Assembly: GCA_002450165.1 (NCBI GenBank)
Contig: DJYQ01000025.1
Location: forward strand, 1 to 64,000
Origin: Prevotellaceae bacterium UBA6974
GTDB taxonomy: Bacteria > Bacteroidota > Bacteroidia > Bacteroidales > Bacteroidaceae
DNA: 64,000 bases
Direction: 5' to 3'
Within the stretch, counting starts at the first letter, position 1; the number at the start of each line of letters is the position of its first letter. Under the pieces are notes generated by a model. It worked only from the letters and a program-made list of their open reading frames with translations, was not told the origin of the DNA and did not search any database. The position numbers were made by a program, and so were the translations under genes. Positions 18,936 through 30,990 of this stretch are shown here, piece after piece.

Positions 18936-19715
18936 TTACTCAGCAACCTGCTCCTCCTCTTCTGCAGGAGCCTCTTCCTTCTTCTCAGACTTCTTTGTCT
19001 CCTTCTGAGCCTCGTCAGCCTTCTCGGCCTTGCGCTCCTCCAGACCCTCGGCAACTGCACCGCATACCACATTCAGGATAGCCTCGATGCTGCTGCTTGC
19101 GTCATCATTGGCAGGGATGACAAAATCAACAGGATTGGGATTAGAGTTTGTATCCACGATACCGAATACGGGGATACCCAGACGATTTGCCTCGGCTACA
19201 GCAATGTGCTCCTTCATAACGTCAACGACGAACAATGCGCTGGGCAGACGCGTCAGGTCAGCGATAGAACCCAGGTTCTTCTCCAGCTTTGCACGCTGAC
19301 GGGTTACCTGCAGCATCTCGCGCTTTGAAAGATTGCTGTATGTGCCATCGGCTGTCAGCTTGTCAATGGTTGCCATCTTCTTCACAGCCTTGCGGATTGT
19401 GGGGAAGTTGGTCAGCATACCACCGGGCCAACGCTCGATAACGTAGGGCATATTGATGGACTGTGCCTTCTCGGCAACGATGTCCTTGGCCTGCTTCTTA
19501 GTTGCAACAAACAATATCTTCTTACCGCTCTTGGCAATCTGCTTCATAGCCTCGGCTGCAGTTTCTACCATACCTACGGTCTTGTGAAGGTCAATGATGT
19601 GAATACCGTTCATCTCCTTGAAGATATAAGGAGCCATTGCAGGATTCCACTTTCTCTTGAGGTGACCGAAATGACAGCCAGCCTCCAACAGTGTCTCAAA
19701 TGATGTTCTTGACAT
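18936..19715 (-). CDS. rpsB: 30S ribosomal protein S2
   Basis: 259 residues. S2 signatures are present: TSFETLLEAGCHFGHLKRKWNP, FKEMNGIHIIDLHKT, FVATKKQA and ERWPGGMLTNF. The C-terminal tail is a lysine/glutamate-rich extension, longer than in E. coli. The 136-bp spacer to rpsI contains a GC-rich hairpin (GCCGG 19779-19783 with CCGGC 19814-19818) that may be an S2 leader element, though this is only inference. Followed by tsf. Confidence 0.97.
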   Translation of the reverse strand: MSRTSFETLLEAGCHFGHLKRKWNPAMAPYIFKEMNGIHIIDLHKTVGMVETAAEAMKQIAKSGKKILFVATKKQAKDIVAEKAQSINMPYVIERWPGGMLTNFPTIRKAVKKMATIDKLTADGTYSNLSKREMLQVTRQRAKLEKNLGSIADLTRLPSALFVVDVMKEHIAVAEANRLGIPVFGIVDTNSNPNPVDFVIPANDDASSSIEAILNVVCGAVAEGLEERKAEKADEAQKETKKSEKKEEAPAEEEEQVAE

Positions 19716-19851
19716 GTTCTTGTTTTCTTTTTTTTAATTTGTTTACTTTCCTTTTAATTCGTTTTCGCGAACCAATCTGCCGGTAATCCTATTATATATA
19801 TGGTATAGCGAGTCCGGCTGATTTAGATGCTAAACATATTCCAGTCCCGGA

Positions 19852-20238
19852 TTAACGCTTGCTGAACTGGAAGCGACGACGTGCCTTTGGACGACCCGGC
19901 TTCTTACGCTCTACCTCACGGGCATCACGTGTCATGAAGCCCTCGGCACGCAGTGCCTTCTTGTCCTCGGCATTAATCTTAACCAGTGCGCGGGCGATAG
20001 CCAGACGCAGAGCCTGACTCTGGCCTGTGTAACCGCCACCCTGGAGATTAACCTTGATATCATATTTCTCTGCGCAGTCCAAAGTAGTCAGAGGCTGCTT
20101 AACGACATACTGCAGAATAGTGCTTGGGAAGTATTCTGTCAAGTCACGCTTGTTGATGGTGATCTTGCCGCTACCTTCCTGAACATATACACGGGCTACT
20201 GCACTCTTGCGACGGCCCAAAGCATTTACTACTGCCAT
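19852..20238 (-). CDS. rpsI: 30S ribosomal protein S9
   Basis: 128 residues. It opens VNALGRRKSAVARV, has GGGYTGQSQALRLAIARAL in the centre and ends in the basic RKKPGRPKARRRFQFSKR tail that reaches the ribosomal P site. It lies 8 bp after rplM, the universal pairing. Confidence 0.98.
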   Translation of the reverse strand: MAVVNALGRRKSAVARVYVQEGSGKITINKRDLTEYFPSTILQYVVKQPLTTLDCAEKYDIKVNLQGGGYTGQSQALRLAIARALVKINAEDKKALRAEGFMTRDAREVERKKPGRPKARRRFQFSKR

Positions 20239-20246
20239 AATATTTC

Positions 20247-20708
20247 TTACTTGTAGAGGTTAATATCAATTGTCTTTGGGGTCTGAGCCTCGTGCTTGTG
20301 CTCTGCGCCCTGATAAACGTACAGGTTACCCAGGATTTTGTCTGCCAGACGGTTCTTTGGCAGCATACCCTTAACTGTACGGCGAATCAACTTTTCGTAG
20401 CCATTCTTCTTAGCCAGAATGCTTGCGGGAGTCTCGCTGCGCTGACCACCGGGATAACCAGTATAACGCAGATATACCTTCTCGGTCATCTTGTTACCAG
20501 TGATGACGATTTTATCTGCATTGATGATGATAACATTGTCACCGCAGTCCACATGAGGAGTGAACTCGGGCTTGTATTTACCTCTCAAGATTTTTGCCAC
20601 CTTAGATGCCAGACGACCCAGAACCTGGCCTGTAGCGTCAACTACAACCCACTCCTTCTTTACGGTTGCCTTGTTGGCAGAGATGGTCTTGTAACTCAAA
20701 GTGTCCAT
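20247..20708 (-). CDS. rplM: 50S ribosomal protein L13
   Basis: 153 residues with the L13 pattern: WVVVDATGQVLGRLAS, LRGK...PHVDCGDNVIIINADK and YPGGQRSETP. First gene of the rplM-rpsI-rpsB-tsf block, with a strong promoter at 20847-20877 and a leader of about 135 nt. Confidence 0.98.
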   Translation of the reverse strand: MDTLSYKTISANKATVKKEWVVVDATGQVLGRLASKVAKILRGKYKPEFTPHVDCGDNVIIINADKIVITGNKMTEKVYLRYTGYPGGQRSETPASILAKKNGYEKLIRRTVKGMLPKNRLADKILGNLYVYQGAEHKHEAQTPKTIDINLYK

Positions 20709-20846
20709 TTTTGTTTTCTTTGTTTGTTGCTAATTAATTTCCTTGTTTTTCGATACGATTCACGGACCACCGCCGAGGCCAATCGGACAGCTATCCACAC
20801 GCACCACGGGACCCCGTCAAGGGCTCCGTTGATAATAATCGGCGTG
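20709..20846 (-). promoter_or_regulatory. Leader of rplM, possible autoregulatory structure
   Basis: A 138-nt GC-rich untranslated leader between the promoter and rplM in an otherwise AT-rich spacer. It can fold (for example GATTGGCC with GGTC...AATC), which is unusual for an ordinary spacer and compatible with a ribosomal-protein leader. The fold is an inference. Confidence 0.35.
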
Positions 20847-20877
20847 CAAAGGTAAGACTTTTCCTTTAACTGACAAA
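20847..20877 (-). promoter_or_regulatory. Promoter of the rplM-rpsI operon
   Basis: Minus-strand TACCTTTG at 20847-20854 and TTTG at 20874-20877, separated by 19 nt; a textbook Bacteroidetes promoter. Confidence 0.8.
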
Positions 20878-20929
20878 CAATTCAGGACTTTTTTCTAAAA
20901 AAGAAGCCCCAAAAGTCCGTATCACACGG

Positions 20930-23900
20930 TTATTTGACCATTACTTTTCTGCCGTTCACGATATACAGACCGCGCACCGGGTTGTTTATACGTCGTCCCT
21001 GCAGGTCATAGAACACCCTGGCATCCGCAGCTGCATCGACATCGGATATTCCTGTCGGATTTTCTATGGTCAGCGTGCCGCTGACGTATGCGACATCGTA
21101 GTTCTGAGTCTCTGCCCCGGATATACGTATCTCGTATATTCCGGCCGGACTGTCGGGCGTAGCATCGCATTCAAGCACAGGCTGTTGCAGCAGGATGTCA
21201 TTGATCTTCTCTCCGTTACGCAGAGCCGTATTGGTAAACTCGAATACAGGATTCTCCTCACCGAAATTACGCTTGTATGATTTTGCCGTGAGGGTCAGCG
21301 GATAGCGGTTTATCCTCAGCATTCCGTCATGCATGACAACACCCGGTGTCGTAACGGTGCCTGCCGACACGACCACGGGATATTCGCCTACCGGAGACCT
21401 GAGCACAGCCTCGCACGACAGGGAGGGAACGCCGTTTATGGGAGCACCAGTAACCGTGAATGTCAGTGCAGGATTGTTGCGACCATACTGGCGTTCCAGC
21501 ACATTGGCACTGACTACGGGAGTTCCGGTCAACTCTGTTATTGTCGCACTGCCCCACACCGCATCCGCAGCATATACCTCCATCATGGATGCCGGCACAA
21601 AGACCTGAAGCTTGTTCATCGTCAACGACGAACTGCCCGCATCTACCACGCCTGGTGACAACACGGCAATGTATTTCAGTCCCGAACAGCTATAGAATGC
21701 CTTCTGCCCGATTGTACCGACATTCTGAGGGATGTATATGGACGTAAGTGCAGGACAGTTACGGAAGGCCTCTTCGTCTATGCTGGTAAGCGAAGTGAAG
21801 TAGCGCAGCTCGTCAAAACTCTTCATCTGGATTGCGCTACGGAAAGTATTGCCCAACGATGTTACCGAGGCGGCCTCCTCTTGGCTGATCTCACCATCAT
21901 CGTCATCATCCCATCTGTTAACGGCTATCAAAGCAGCATTGGCATCTGTAAAATCAATGTAATGCAATTTGTTGCGCAAGGTTCCTATTGCTACGTCTAT
22001 CTCATCCTCAGTGCTTTGGAAATTGTCATATACAGCCTGCTCGGCTGTTACGTCGAACGATTTGTCACGAGCCCTGTCTATCAGTTGCTTGAGATGAACG
22101 GTTTTGTCATAGAATGACCTGGCTGCATTAATTTCGTCCACACTGACGAATGCCCATTGGCAGTTAATGGGATTGCTCTCGTAGTTGATATCCCAGTACA
22201 ACCCGTAGGAAAAAGATGTGAAATTGCTGATGTGACCGAGGTCGGTACCAAGATACTCACCGCTCTTGTAACTTGCATCCGTTTCGGGAACCTGCAATGT
22301 GAACACGCCCTCCTTGCCTGCAACAGGAGCCAGTTTCCAATATGCAGCCGCATTTAACGTACCGTCCACAAAGCACGCCTTCACACCGTCCCCCACCTTG
22401 GCATCAGTGCTGACGCGCTTCATTACCTTGTTAGTGCTGCTCCCGGTATCCTCGGAATACAGGTAGTATGTACCAGCAGGCATTGAACTGGTACGCTTCA
22501 GCTGATATACCATGCCCCTGTTGCCTACAACAGCCTGGGTACCATAGGCTTCGCCTCGCGCGATGTTGTTCTTGAGAGCCAGATTGTATATATAGTACTC
22601 AGTATCTGCCTGCGGTTCTGCAGTATAGCCGGTTACTGCCTGGGAACGCATTTCGACGATAGAACTGAAATCCTTCCACACATCAGCTTTTTCATAAAGT
22701 TCCCTGGAGCCATACGGCACGTACAGCGTAGCATTGCTCAACGCAGATGTCGAAAACACACTGCTACCCATGTTTATCGTTGAGGGATCGGTCACATAAA
22801 TGCGGAACTCGCGTATCGCATTGTCGTTGTAAAACGCATAGTCGGCTATGCTGTAAATGCGACTGCCCAAGGTTACGCTTTCCAGTTTGGTACAGCCCTG
22901 GAATGCCCTTGCGGATATTATCTTCAGCTGGTCGGGCAAGGTTGCGCGACGAAGCGATGTGCAACTTTTGAACGCCGTTTCAGCCAGTTCCTCCATACCG
23001 GTAAAGTAAGTCAGGTCACTCAAGTCCGACACTTTGGTATTTCCGCAGAATACCGTCTTGATATCCGAAACGGCTGAAGCCTCGGACAGGCTTATTTCCC
23101 CATCACCGTTTGCATCGTAGTTGGCAAGGGCAACACTGCGGACTTCCTTGTCGGCAAAGTCCAGAAGTCCCATCTTGGCACGCATCTTGCGACAGCACTT
23201 GAGCAGGTCTTCGGTCGAACTCTGCATATCGTCATATTTCTCCTGCTCATACACAACAGCCAATCCCTGGCCGATGCCGGCATCCAGCAGTTTCTTCAGT
23301 TCCAGCGACGTCCGGTAATTTTCGGTACGCGCCTGGTCATAAGGCACAAACATCCACTGGCAGTTGAGCGGACATTCGGCATAGACAATGTCGCTGTATA
23401 TGCCATATGTCGGAGTCGCTGCATTGCTCTTGTGCGTGGTCTGCACGCCCAGGAACTGCGTAGCGGCATAGCCTGCCTGATTGCTTGGTGTCTGCATGGT
23501 ATAGACATTATCCGTACCGCTTACCAGTGTCACCTTCCAATAACCCTTGCTCTCATCAGCCGCAGTCCCGTCCACGAAACAGGCATACACGTCGTATCCA
23601 ATTTTGGAGTCAGTATTGGTACGGAACAGGATATGATTGCTGTTGCCTGTATCGTCCGAATAGATATAGTACGTATTGGAAGCCATGCCGGTTGTGCGGC
23701 GCAATTCGAAGCGCATAGGACTGTCCGTGTCATCCACTATGGCCTGGGTGCCGTATGCCTCGCCCCTGGTCAGATAACGTCCCGTGCCTACATTATAAAT
23801 GTAGAACAGAGTATTTGTTGCCAACTTTGCATAGACGCCATGCGACAAGGTCCGCTGCTCCTGGATTCTTCCAAAATCCCTCCACTGTACGGCAGTTGAC

Positions 23901-25690
23901 AGATAGTCCCTATTGCCCTGTGGAACGAATAGCGTAGCACCCGAAAGGTCAACACTGCCAAAGACCGATTCTCCTAATGTGATATTCTGCGGCTTGACGC
24001 TTGACAGTCTGACCGTTGCCAGCTTGGTACATCCCATGAAAGCCTGAGTGCCGATATGCTGAATACCCTGCGGCAACTCGACGCTGGTAAAGGCCGCGCA
24101 GGAATTGAAAGTATTGTCCTCGATACGCGAAATACCCTGAGGCAAGGTTACGTTAGGCAATATCTTGCATCCCGAGAAAGCTTCCTCGCCAATGCTTGTA
24201 AGCCCGTCCGGCATATTAAGCGTCTTCAGTCTCGTACAACCCTTGAAAGTCCGCTTACCTATGGATTGTAGCCCCTTGGGCAACTTCACCTCCTTCAATC
24301 CCGTACATCCCATGAATGCCTCGTCGGCAAGCCATGTAAGCCCGGTGAAATAATACAGCTCGGTGAACGATGTTATCGCCGTCTTTCCCTTGAACGCTGT
24401 ACCTATGGTAGAAACAGCCGCTGCCTCGCCAAACGAGAACTGCCCATCGTTGTTGGTGTCCCAGTTATCAACACATATTTTCTTAAGCGAAGCATTGCTG
24501 ATTGGCAAGGCACGTTCCATGTAGTTTTCCGGTTCGCAACCTATCACAGCCTCAGCACCGTTACTATAGCCTCCACTGCTGCCACCCACACCCTGTGAGC
24601 CTGGGTTCAGCCTTGTCAGCACATAATATCCGTCGCTGCTGCCTCCCCATCCCCAGTTGATATGGAAACATCCCTGATCGTCATATCCGTCACATACAAA
24701 GGCATGTCCGCCGCTGGAATTGGCACCGCTCAGATAGAACGGTCTGCCCTCGGCAAGCTCGTTATACAGCAACGCATCCCAAGCATCATCCGTATAGACA
24801 TCGTCCTTGTAAACATATTTGACCGAACTCCCATAACCGAAAAACTGCTTCATGGCATTTGCCACCATGTACGAGAAAGCGCCTGACTGCGAACTGCTGT
24901 AGTCCATCTTGACACTCACACCGCAATAGTGCATCAACTGCGCCACTGCCAACTGCTGCTTGGCAGTAGCACTGCTGGTATATGTATTAAGCATGTTATC
25001 CCAGTCAATGGGAGAACCTGCAGGAATCCCGGCAACAGCCAACTTTCCGTAATCGGGGTGCGCCGTTTTAGTTTCGTACGAAGGCATTTCAGCCTGCGTC
25101 TCTGTAACTGATTTTGCACGCTGGTAATACAGAATCTGGGCCATAGCCGTAGCAACACAACCAGTCACGCTGCGTCCCAATGTAAAATATTGTGGACATT
25201 CGTTATTGTAAGGAGCCGTCTGGTTCCACTTGGTCGTAACCATAGGTGCGACAGCCTTGTGTATGGGAGCGTACCTGGGAGCCTCGGCCATACTTTCGGG
25301 ATGCTCCCTCAGGTATTGCAGTTCGGCCTCGTAACCCTCAAGCCAGAACCTCATGTTATCCGGCAGGTTGTTATAGTCAAACTCACCCTCGTCAGTATAT
25401 CCAATCACAGGACGTAGCCTGTCATCGCCTGTCGCAATCACAAAGCCCTGATTATCGCCGCGGTTGAAGACGTAGTACAGTTCCAAATCCGATGCTCCCC
25501 TTTTGGCAATCCTTCGCGGTGAAAGCCTCGCACCGTTTACCACTGGAGCCAGACGATGACTGCCCGGTGCCTTTTCCAAAAAACCAAGGGCACGCAAACG
25601 GGCCTGCTCACGCGTTATAGGCTCGGCATTGACAACCACCGTAACCACCATGCCGACAAGCATGAAAAACAATTTCCTCAGACTAAACAT
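20930..25690 (-). CDS. Secreted C10-family cysteine protease with BspA-like repeats and type IX sorting signal
   Basis: 1586 residues with a signal peptide (MFSLRKLFFMLVGMVVTVVVNA) and a propeptide. The streptopain/interpain catalytic domain follows, with Cys178 in GRSVTGCVATAMA, His329 in SSGGHAFVCDGYD and the NWGWGG motif at 345-350. Three further modules each start with an EF-hand-like loop (DTNNDGQFS, DANGDGEIS, DDDDDGEIS) and continue into BspA-type leucine-rich repeats (AFxGCTxLxxVxLPxGLxxIG). The first two end in a beta-trefoil-looking region (YYIY...GRYLTRGEAYGTQA). Two MBG-like sandwich repeats come next. The C-terminus (FYDLQGRRINNPVRGLYIVN...GRKVMVK) is a type A T9SS sorting signal. 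Function inferred: surface or secreted protease exported by the system encoded nearby. Confidence 0.92.
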   Translation of the reverse strand: MFSLRKLFFMLVGMVVTVVVNAEPITREQARLRALGFLEKAPGSHRLAPVVNGARLSPRRIAKRGASDLELYYVFNRGDNQGFVIATGDDRLRPVIGYTDEGEFDYNNLPDNMRFWLEGYEAELQYLREHPESMAEAPRYAPIHKAVAPMVTTKWNQTAPYNNECPQYFTLGRSVTGCVATAMAQILYYQRAKSVTETQAEMPSYETKTAHPDYGKLAVAGIPAGSPIDWDNMLNTYTSSATAKQQLAVAQLMHYCGVSVKMDYSSSQSGAFSYMVANAMKQFFGYGSSVKYVYKDDVYTDDAWDALLYNELAEGRPFYLSGANSSGGHAFVCDGYDDQGCFHINWGWGGSSDGYYVLTRLNPGSQGVGGSSGGYSNGAEAVIGCEPENYMERALPISNASLKKICVDNWDTNNDGQFSFGEAAAVSTIGTAFKGKTAITSFTELYYFTGLTWLADEAFMGCTGLKEVKLPKGLQSIGKRTFKGCTRLKTLNMPDGLTSIGEEAFSGCKILPNVTLPQGISRIEDNTFNSCAAFTSVELPQGIQHIGTQAFMGCTKLATVRLSSVKPQNITLGESVFGSVDLSGATLFVPQGNRDYLSTAVQWRDFGRIQEQRTLSHGVYAKLATNTLFYIYNVGTGRYLTRGEAYGTQAIVDDTDSPMRFELRRTTGMASNTYYIYSDDTGNSNHILFRTNTDSKIGYDVYACFVDGTAADESKGYWKVTLVSGTDNVYTMQTPSNQAGYAATQFLGVQTTHKSNAATPTYGIYSDIVYAECPLNCQWMFVPYDQARTENYRTSLELKKLLDAGIGQGLAVVYEQEKYDDMQSSTEDLLKCCRKMRAKMGLLDFADKEVRSVALANYDANGDGEISLSEASAVSDIKTVFCGNTKVSDLSDLTYFTGMEELAETAFKSCTSLRRATLPDQLKIISARAFQGCTKLESVTLGSRIYSIADYAFYNDNAIREFRIYVTDPSTINMGSSVFSTSALSNATLYVPYGSRELYEKADVWKDFSSIVEMRSQAVTGYTAEPQADTEYYIYNLALKNNIARGEAYGTQAVVGNRGMVYQLKRTSSMPAGTYYLYSEDTGSSTNKVMKRVSTDAKVGDGVKACFVDGTLNAAAYWKLAPVAGKEGVFTLQVPETDASYKSGEYLGTDLGHISNFTSFSYGLYWDINYESNPINCQWAFVSVDEINAARSFYDKTVHLKQLIDRARDKSFDVTAEQAVYDNFQSTEDEIDVAIGTLRNKLHYIDFTDANAALIAVNRWDDDDDGEISQEEAASVTSLGNTFRSAIQMKSFDELRYFTSLTSIDEEAFRNCPALTSIYIPQNVGTIGQKAFYSCSGLKYIAVLSPGVVDAGSSSLTMNKLQVFVPASMMEVYAADAVWGSATITELTGTPVVSANVLERQYGRNNPALTFTVTGAPINGVPSLSCEAVLRSPVGEYPVVVSAGTVTTPGVVMHDGMLRINRYPLTLTAKSYKRNFGEENPVFEFTNTALRNGEKINDILLQQPVLECDATPDSPAGIYEIRISGAETQNYDVAYVSGTLTIENPTGISDVDAAADARVFYDLQGRRINNPVRGLYIVNGRKVMVK

Positions 25691-25796
25691 ATATATCTTA
25701 CTTTATTGATTATGCACATTTCGCAGCGTAAAGTTAACAAAAATTATATACAAACCAACCAAATTTCCCATAACTTATGAAAGATATAGCACTTAG

Positions 25797-26002
25797 CCAT
25801 ACCTTTCCCATACATTAGAAAGGGAGATGACTCGATTGATGTCCGGTAGTTGCTCGGTAGTTGCCCGCTATATGCCCGGTACTTGTTCGGTCTTGCACTG
25901 AACATATACTGGACATGTACTGGACATATAGCGGACATGTACCGGACATGTGCCCAAGGAAAAGTATAGGTAGGGTATGGGAAAGGTATGGGAAAGGTAT
26001 GC
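25797..26002. repeat. Inverted repeat built from 11-bp tandem units
   Basis: The right arm contains five consecutive 11-bp units: ACTGAACATAT, ACTGGACATGT, ACTGGACATAT, AGCGGACATGT and ACCGGACATGT (25897-25951). After a short spacer come three units of the GAAAGGTATGG type (25970-26002). The left arm (25797-25896) contains the complementary, more degenerate units TGTCCGGTAGT, TGCTCGGTAGT, TGCCCGCTATA, TGCCCGGTACT and TGTTCGGTCTT, preceded by CCATACCTTTCCCATAC. The two arms are mirror images around 25896. Confidence 0.85.
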
Positions 26003-26228
26003 CTACACTGGTTGTTAACCGAAATGGTTGACTTAATTACGACCGAAACCAGTTGACGGGAAACCCTATTTTCCTATATAGCCAAAAAGACGGGGGCAAA
26101 AAAATGGTTTATCTGAATAAGTTGCTTTGATGAAGAATTTCGTCATCCATTCACTATTTCGTACATTATGTACGAGGAAGCATACAAAAAATATATGGCA
26201 AAATATTAATATTGATAAATGCCAAAGA

Positions 26229-29390
<3,162 letters not shown>

Positions 29391-29420
29391 CCATAGTAAC
29401 GCAATTTCAACAAATATAAC

Positions 29421-30059
29421 ATGTTATCCCCATCATTACTAAGTGCCGACTTCGGCAACCTGGAACGCGAATTCCAATGGTTTAACAACAGTGCTGCCCA
29501 GTGGCTGCACTTAGATATCATGGACGGTGTATTCGTCCCCAACATATCGTTTGGATTTCCCGTGCTGAAACATGTAGCCCGTCTCAGTAAGAAACCGCTG
29601 GACGTACATCTCATGATTGTCGAGCCGCAGAAATTCATTCCCGAAGTAAAAGCCTTGGGAGCGCACATTATGAATGTGCATTACGAAGCCTGTACCCACC
29701 TTCACCGCATCATCGCACAGATCCATGATGCAGGAATGAAGGCTGGAGTGACCCTGAATCCTGCAACGCCCGTATCGGTATTGCAGGATATTGTGCAGGA
29801 TGTTGACCTTGTACTGCTTATGAGCGTGAATCCCGGATTCGGTGGACAGAAATTTATCCAGCACACTTTCAGCAAAGTACAGCAGATGCGCCAGCTTATC
29901 GACAGCACAGGTTCGCACGCCCTTATCGAGGTGGACGGTGGGGTTGACCTTACAAACTACCAGGAACTGCGCAGCCTGGGGGCAGATGTGCTGGTAGCTG
30001 GAAGTGCGGTCTTCAGTGCCCAGGATCCTGTGGCCGTATGCGCAAAAATGAGTGTATAA
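29421..30059 (+). CDS. rpe: Ribulose-phosphate 3-epimerase
   Basis: 212 residues. SPSLLSADFGNLERE, HLDIMDGVFVPNISFG, HLMI and VNPGFGGQKF are the TIM-barrel motifs of Rpe with its metal-binding His/Asp residues. It interconverts ribulose-5-phosphate and xylulose-5-phosphate in the pentose phosphate pathway. Length normal. Probably cotranscribed with the GH2 gene upstream and the TPR gene downstream. Confidence 0.95.
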   Translation: MLSPSLLSADFGNLEREFQWFNNSAAQWLHLDIMDGVFVPNISFGFPVLKHVARLSKKPLDVHLMIVEPQKFIPEVKALGAHIMNVHYEACTHLHRIIAQIHDAGMKAGVTLNPATPVSVLQDIVQDVDLVLLMSVNPGFGGQKFIQHTFSKVQQMRQLIDSTGSHALIEVDGGVDLTNYQELRSLGADVLVAGSAVFSAQDPVAVCAKMSV

Positions 30060-30075
30060 CCTATCCGTACCTACA

Positions 30076-30924
30076 TTGAGACACAAGACTCTGTACATCC
30101 TGTTCGCCATGCTTCTGACACTGCAACCTGTCAGAGCCCAGGACGACTATGCGTCAATCGTAAAAAATGCCATGAAAGCCATGGAGCAGGATTCGCTCGG
30201 CAAAGCCGAATCACTTATCAGTCAGGCCATGCACCTGAAACCTGCAGACAAGGCAAATGCAGTATTATACCAATATCTGGGTGAGATATATGTCCGCCAG
30301 AAACGTCACAACGATGCACTGAAGGCATTCAGCGACGGACTGTCACTGCAAGGCGAAAACCAAAACCTGTTAATCGACCGTGCATCACTCTATCTGACAA
30401 TGGACAGCGAGACGCGTGCACTGACAGACCTGGACAGGCTTCTGACCATCAATCCCGATCACACACAAGGTCTCTTCTACCGCGCCTATGTCTTTCGCAG
30501 GCAGCACCTGATGATGAAAGCCCGCAGGGACTACGAGCACCTGATTATGCTGGAGCCCGACAATCGCGAGGCACGGATTTCGCTTGCCATTCTCAACGCC
30601 GATGACAACAGGCCGCAGGAAGCCATGGAACAAGCCGATGTCATAATCCGCTACTGGCCCAACTACGCTACGGGATGGATTGTGCGTGGAGGGTTGCATC
30701 AGAAACGCCGTAACTATGAACTGGCACTGGAAGATATGAATCAGGCCATAAGTCTGGAGCCCGACAATCCTGACTTTTATATTTCGCGAGGGATACTGTA
30801 CCGTGATTTCAAGAAAAATTCCCTTGCCCGCGCAGATTTTGCACGTGCGGTCCAACTGGGGGCAGACCCTGCTGAGTGTGCCAGTCTCATGCTCACGAAC
30901 CGGCACGGAAAAAAGGCGAAATAA
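30076..30924 (+). CDS. Tetratricopeptide repeat protein, exported
   Basis: About 282 residues. No ATG fits: the reading can start at GTG 30052 or at TTG 30076, and the latter gives a compact signal peptide RHKTLYILFAMLLTLQPVRA and is preferred. The mature part is made of about six TPR motifs (VLYQYLGEIYVRQKRHNDALKAF, ALEDMNQAISLEPDN and others) that form a protein-binding solenoid. Partner unknown. It starts 16 bp after rpe (the GTG would overlap it). Confidence 0.75.
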   Translation: MRHKTLYILFAMLLTLQPVRAQDDYASIVKNAMKAMEQDSLGKAESLISQAMHLKPADKANAVLYQYLGEIYVRQKRHNDALKAFSDGLSLQGENQNLLIDRASLYLTMDSETRALTDLDRLLTINPDHTQGLFYRAYVFRRQHLMMKARRDYEHLIMLEPDNREARISLAILNADDNRPQEAMEQADVIIRYWPNYATGWIVRGGLHQKRRNYELALEDMNQAISLEPDNPDFYISRGILYRDFKKNSLARADFARAVQLGADPAECASLMLTNRHGKKAK

Positions 30925-30941
30925 AACTTTTTTGCAAAAAA

Positions 30942-30972
30942 TTTGCGCTTTTGGGAAAAAATCATACCTTTG
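30942..30972 (+). promoter_or_regulatory. Promoter of the phosphoethanolamine transferase gene
   Basis: TTTG at 30942-30945, 19 nt, TACCTTTG at 30965-30972; the start codon lies 18 nt further. Confidence 0.8.
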
Positions 30973-30990
30973 CACCCATAAGTTTAATAC

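Noticed and set aside
25797..26002. CRISPR array
   Set aside because: Units are 11 bp with no spacers and are arranged as an inverted pair; no cas gene is present.
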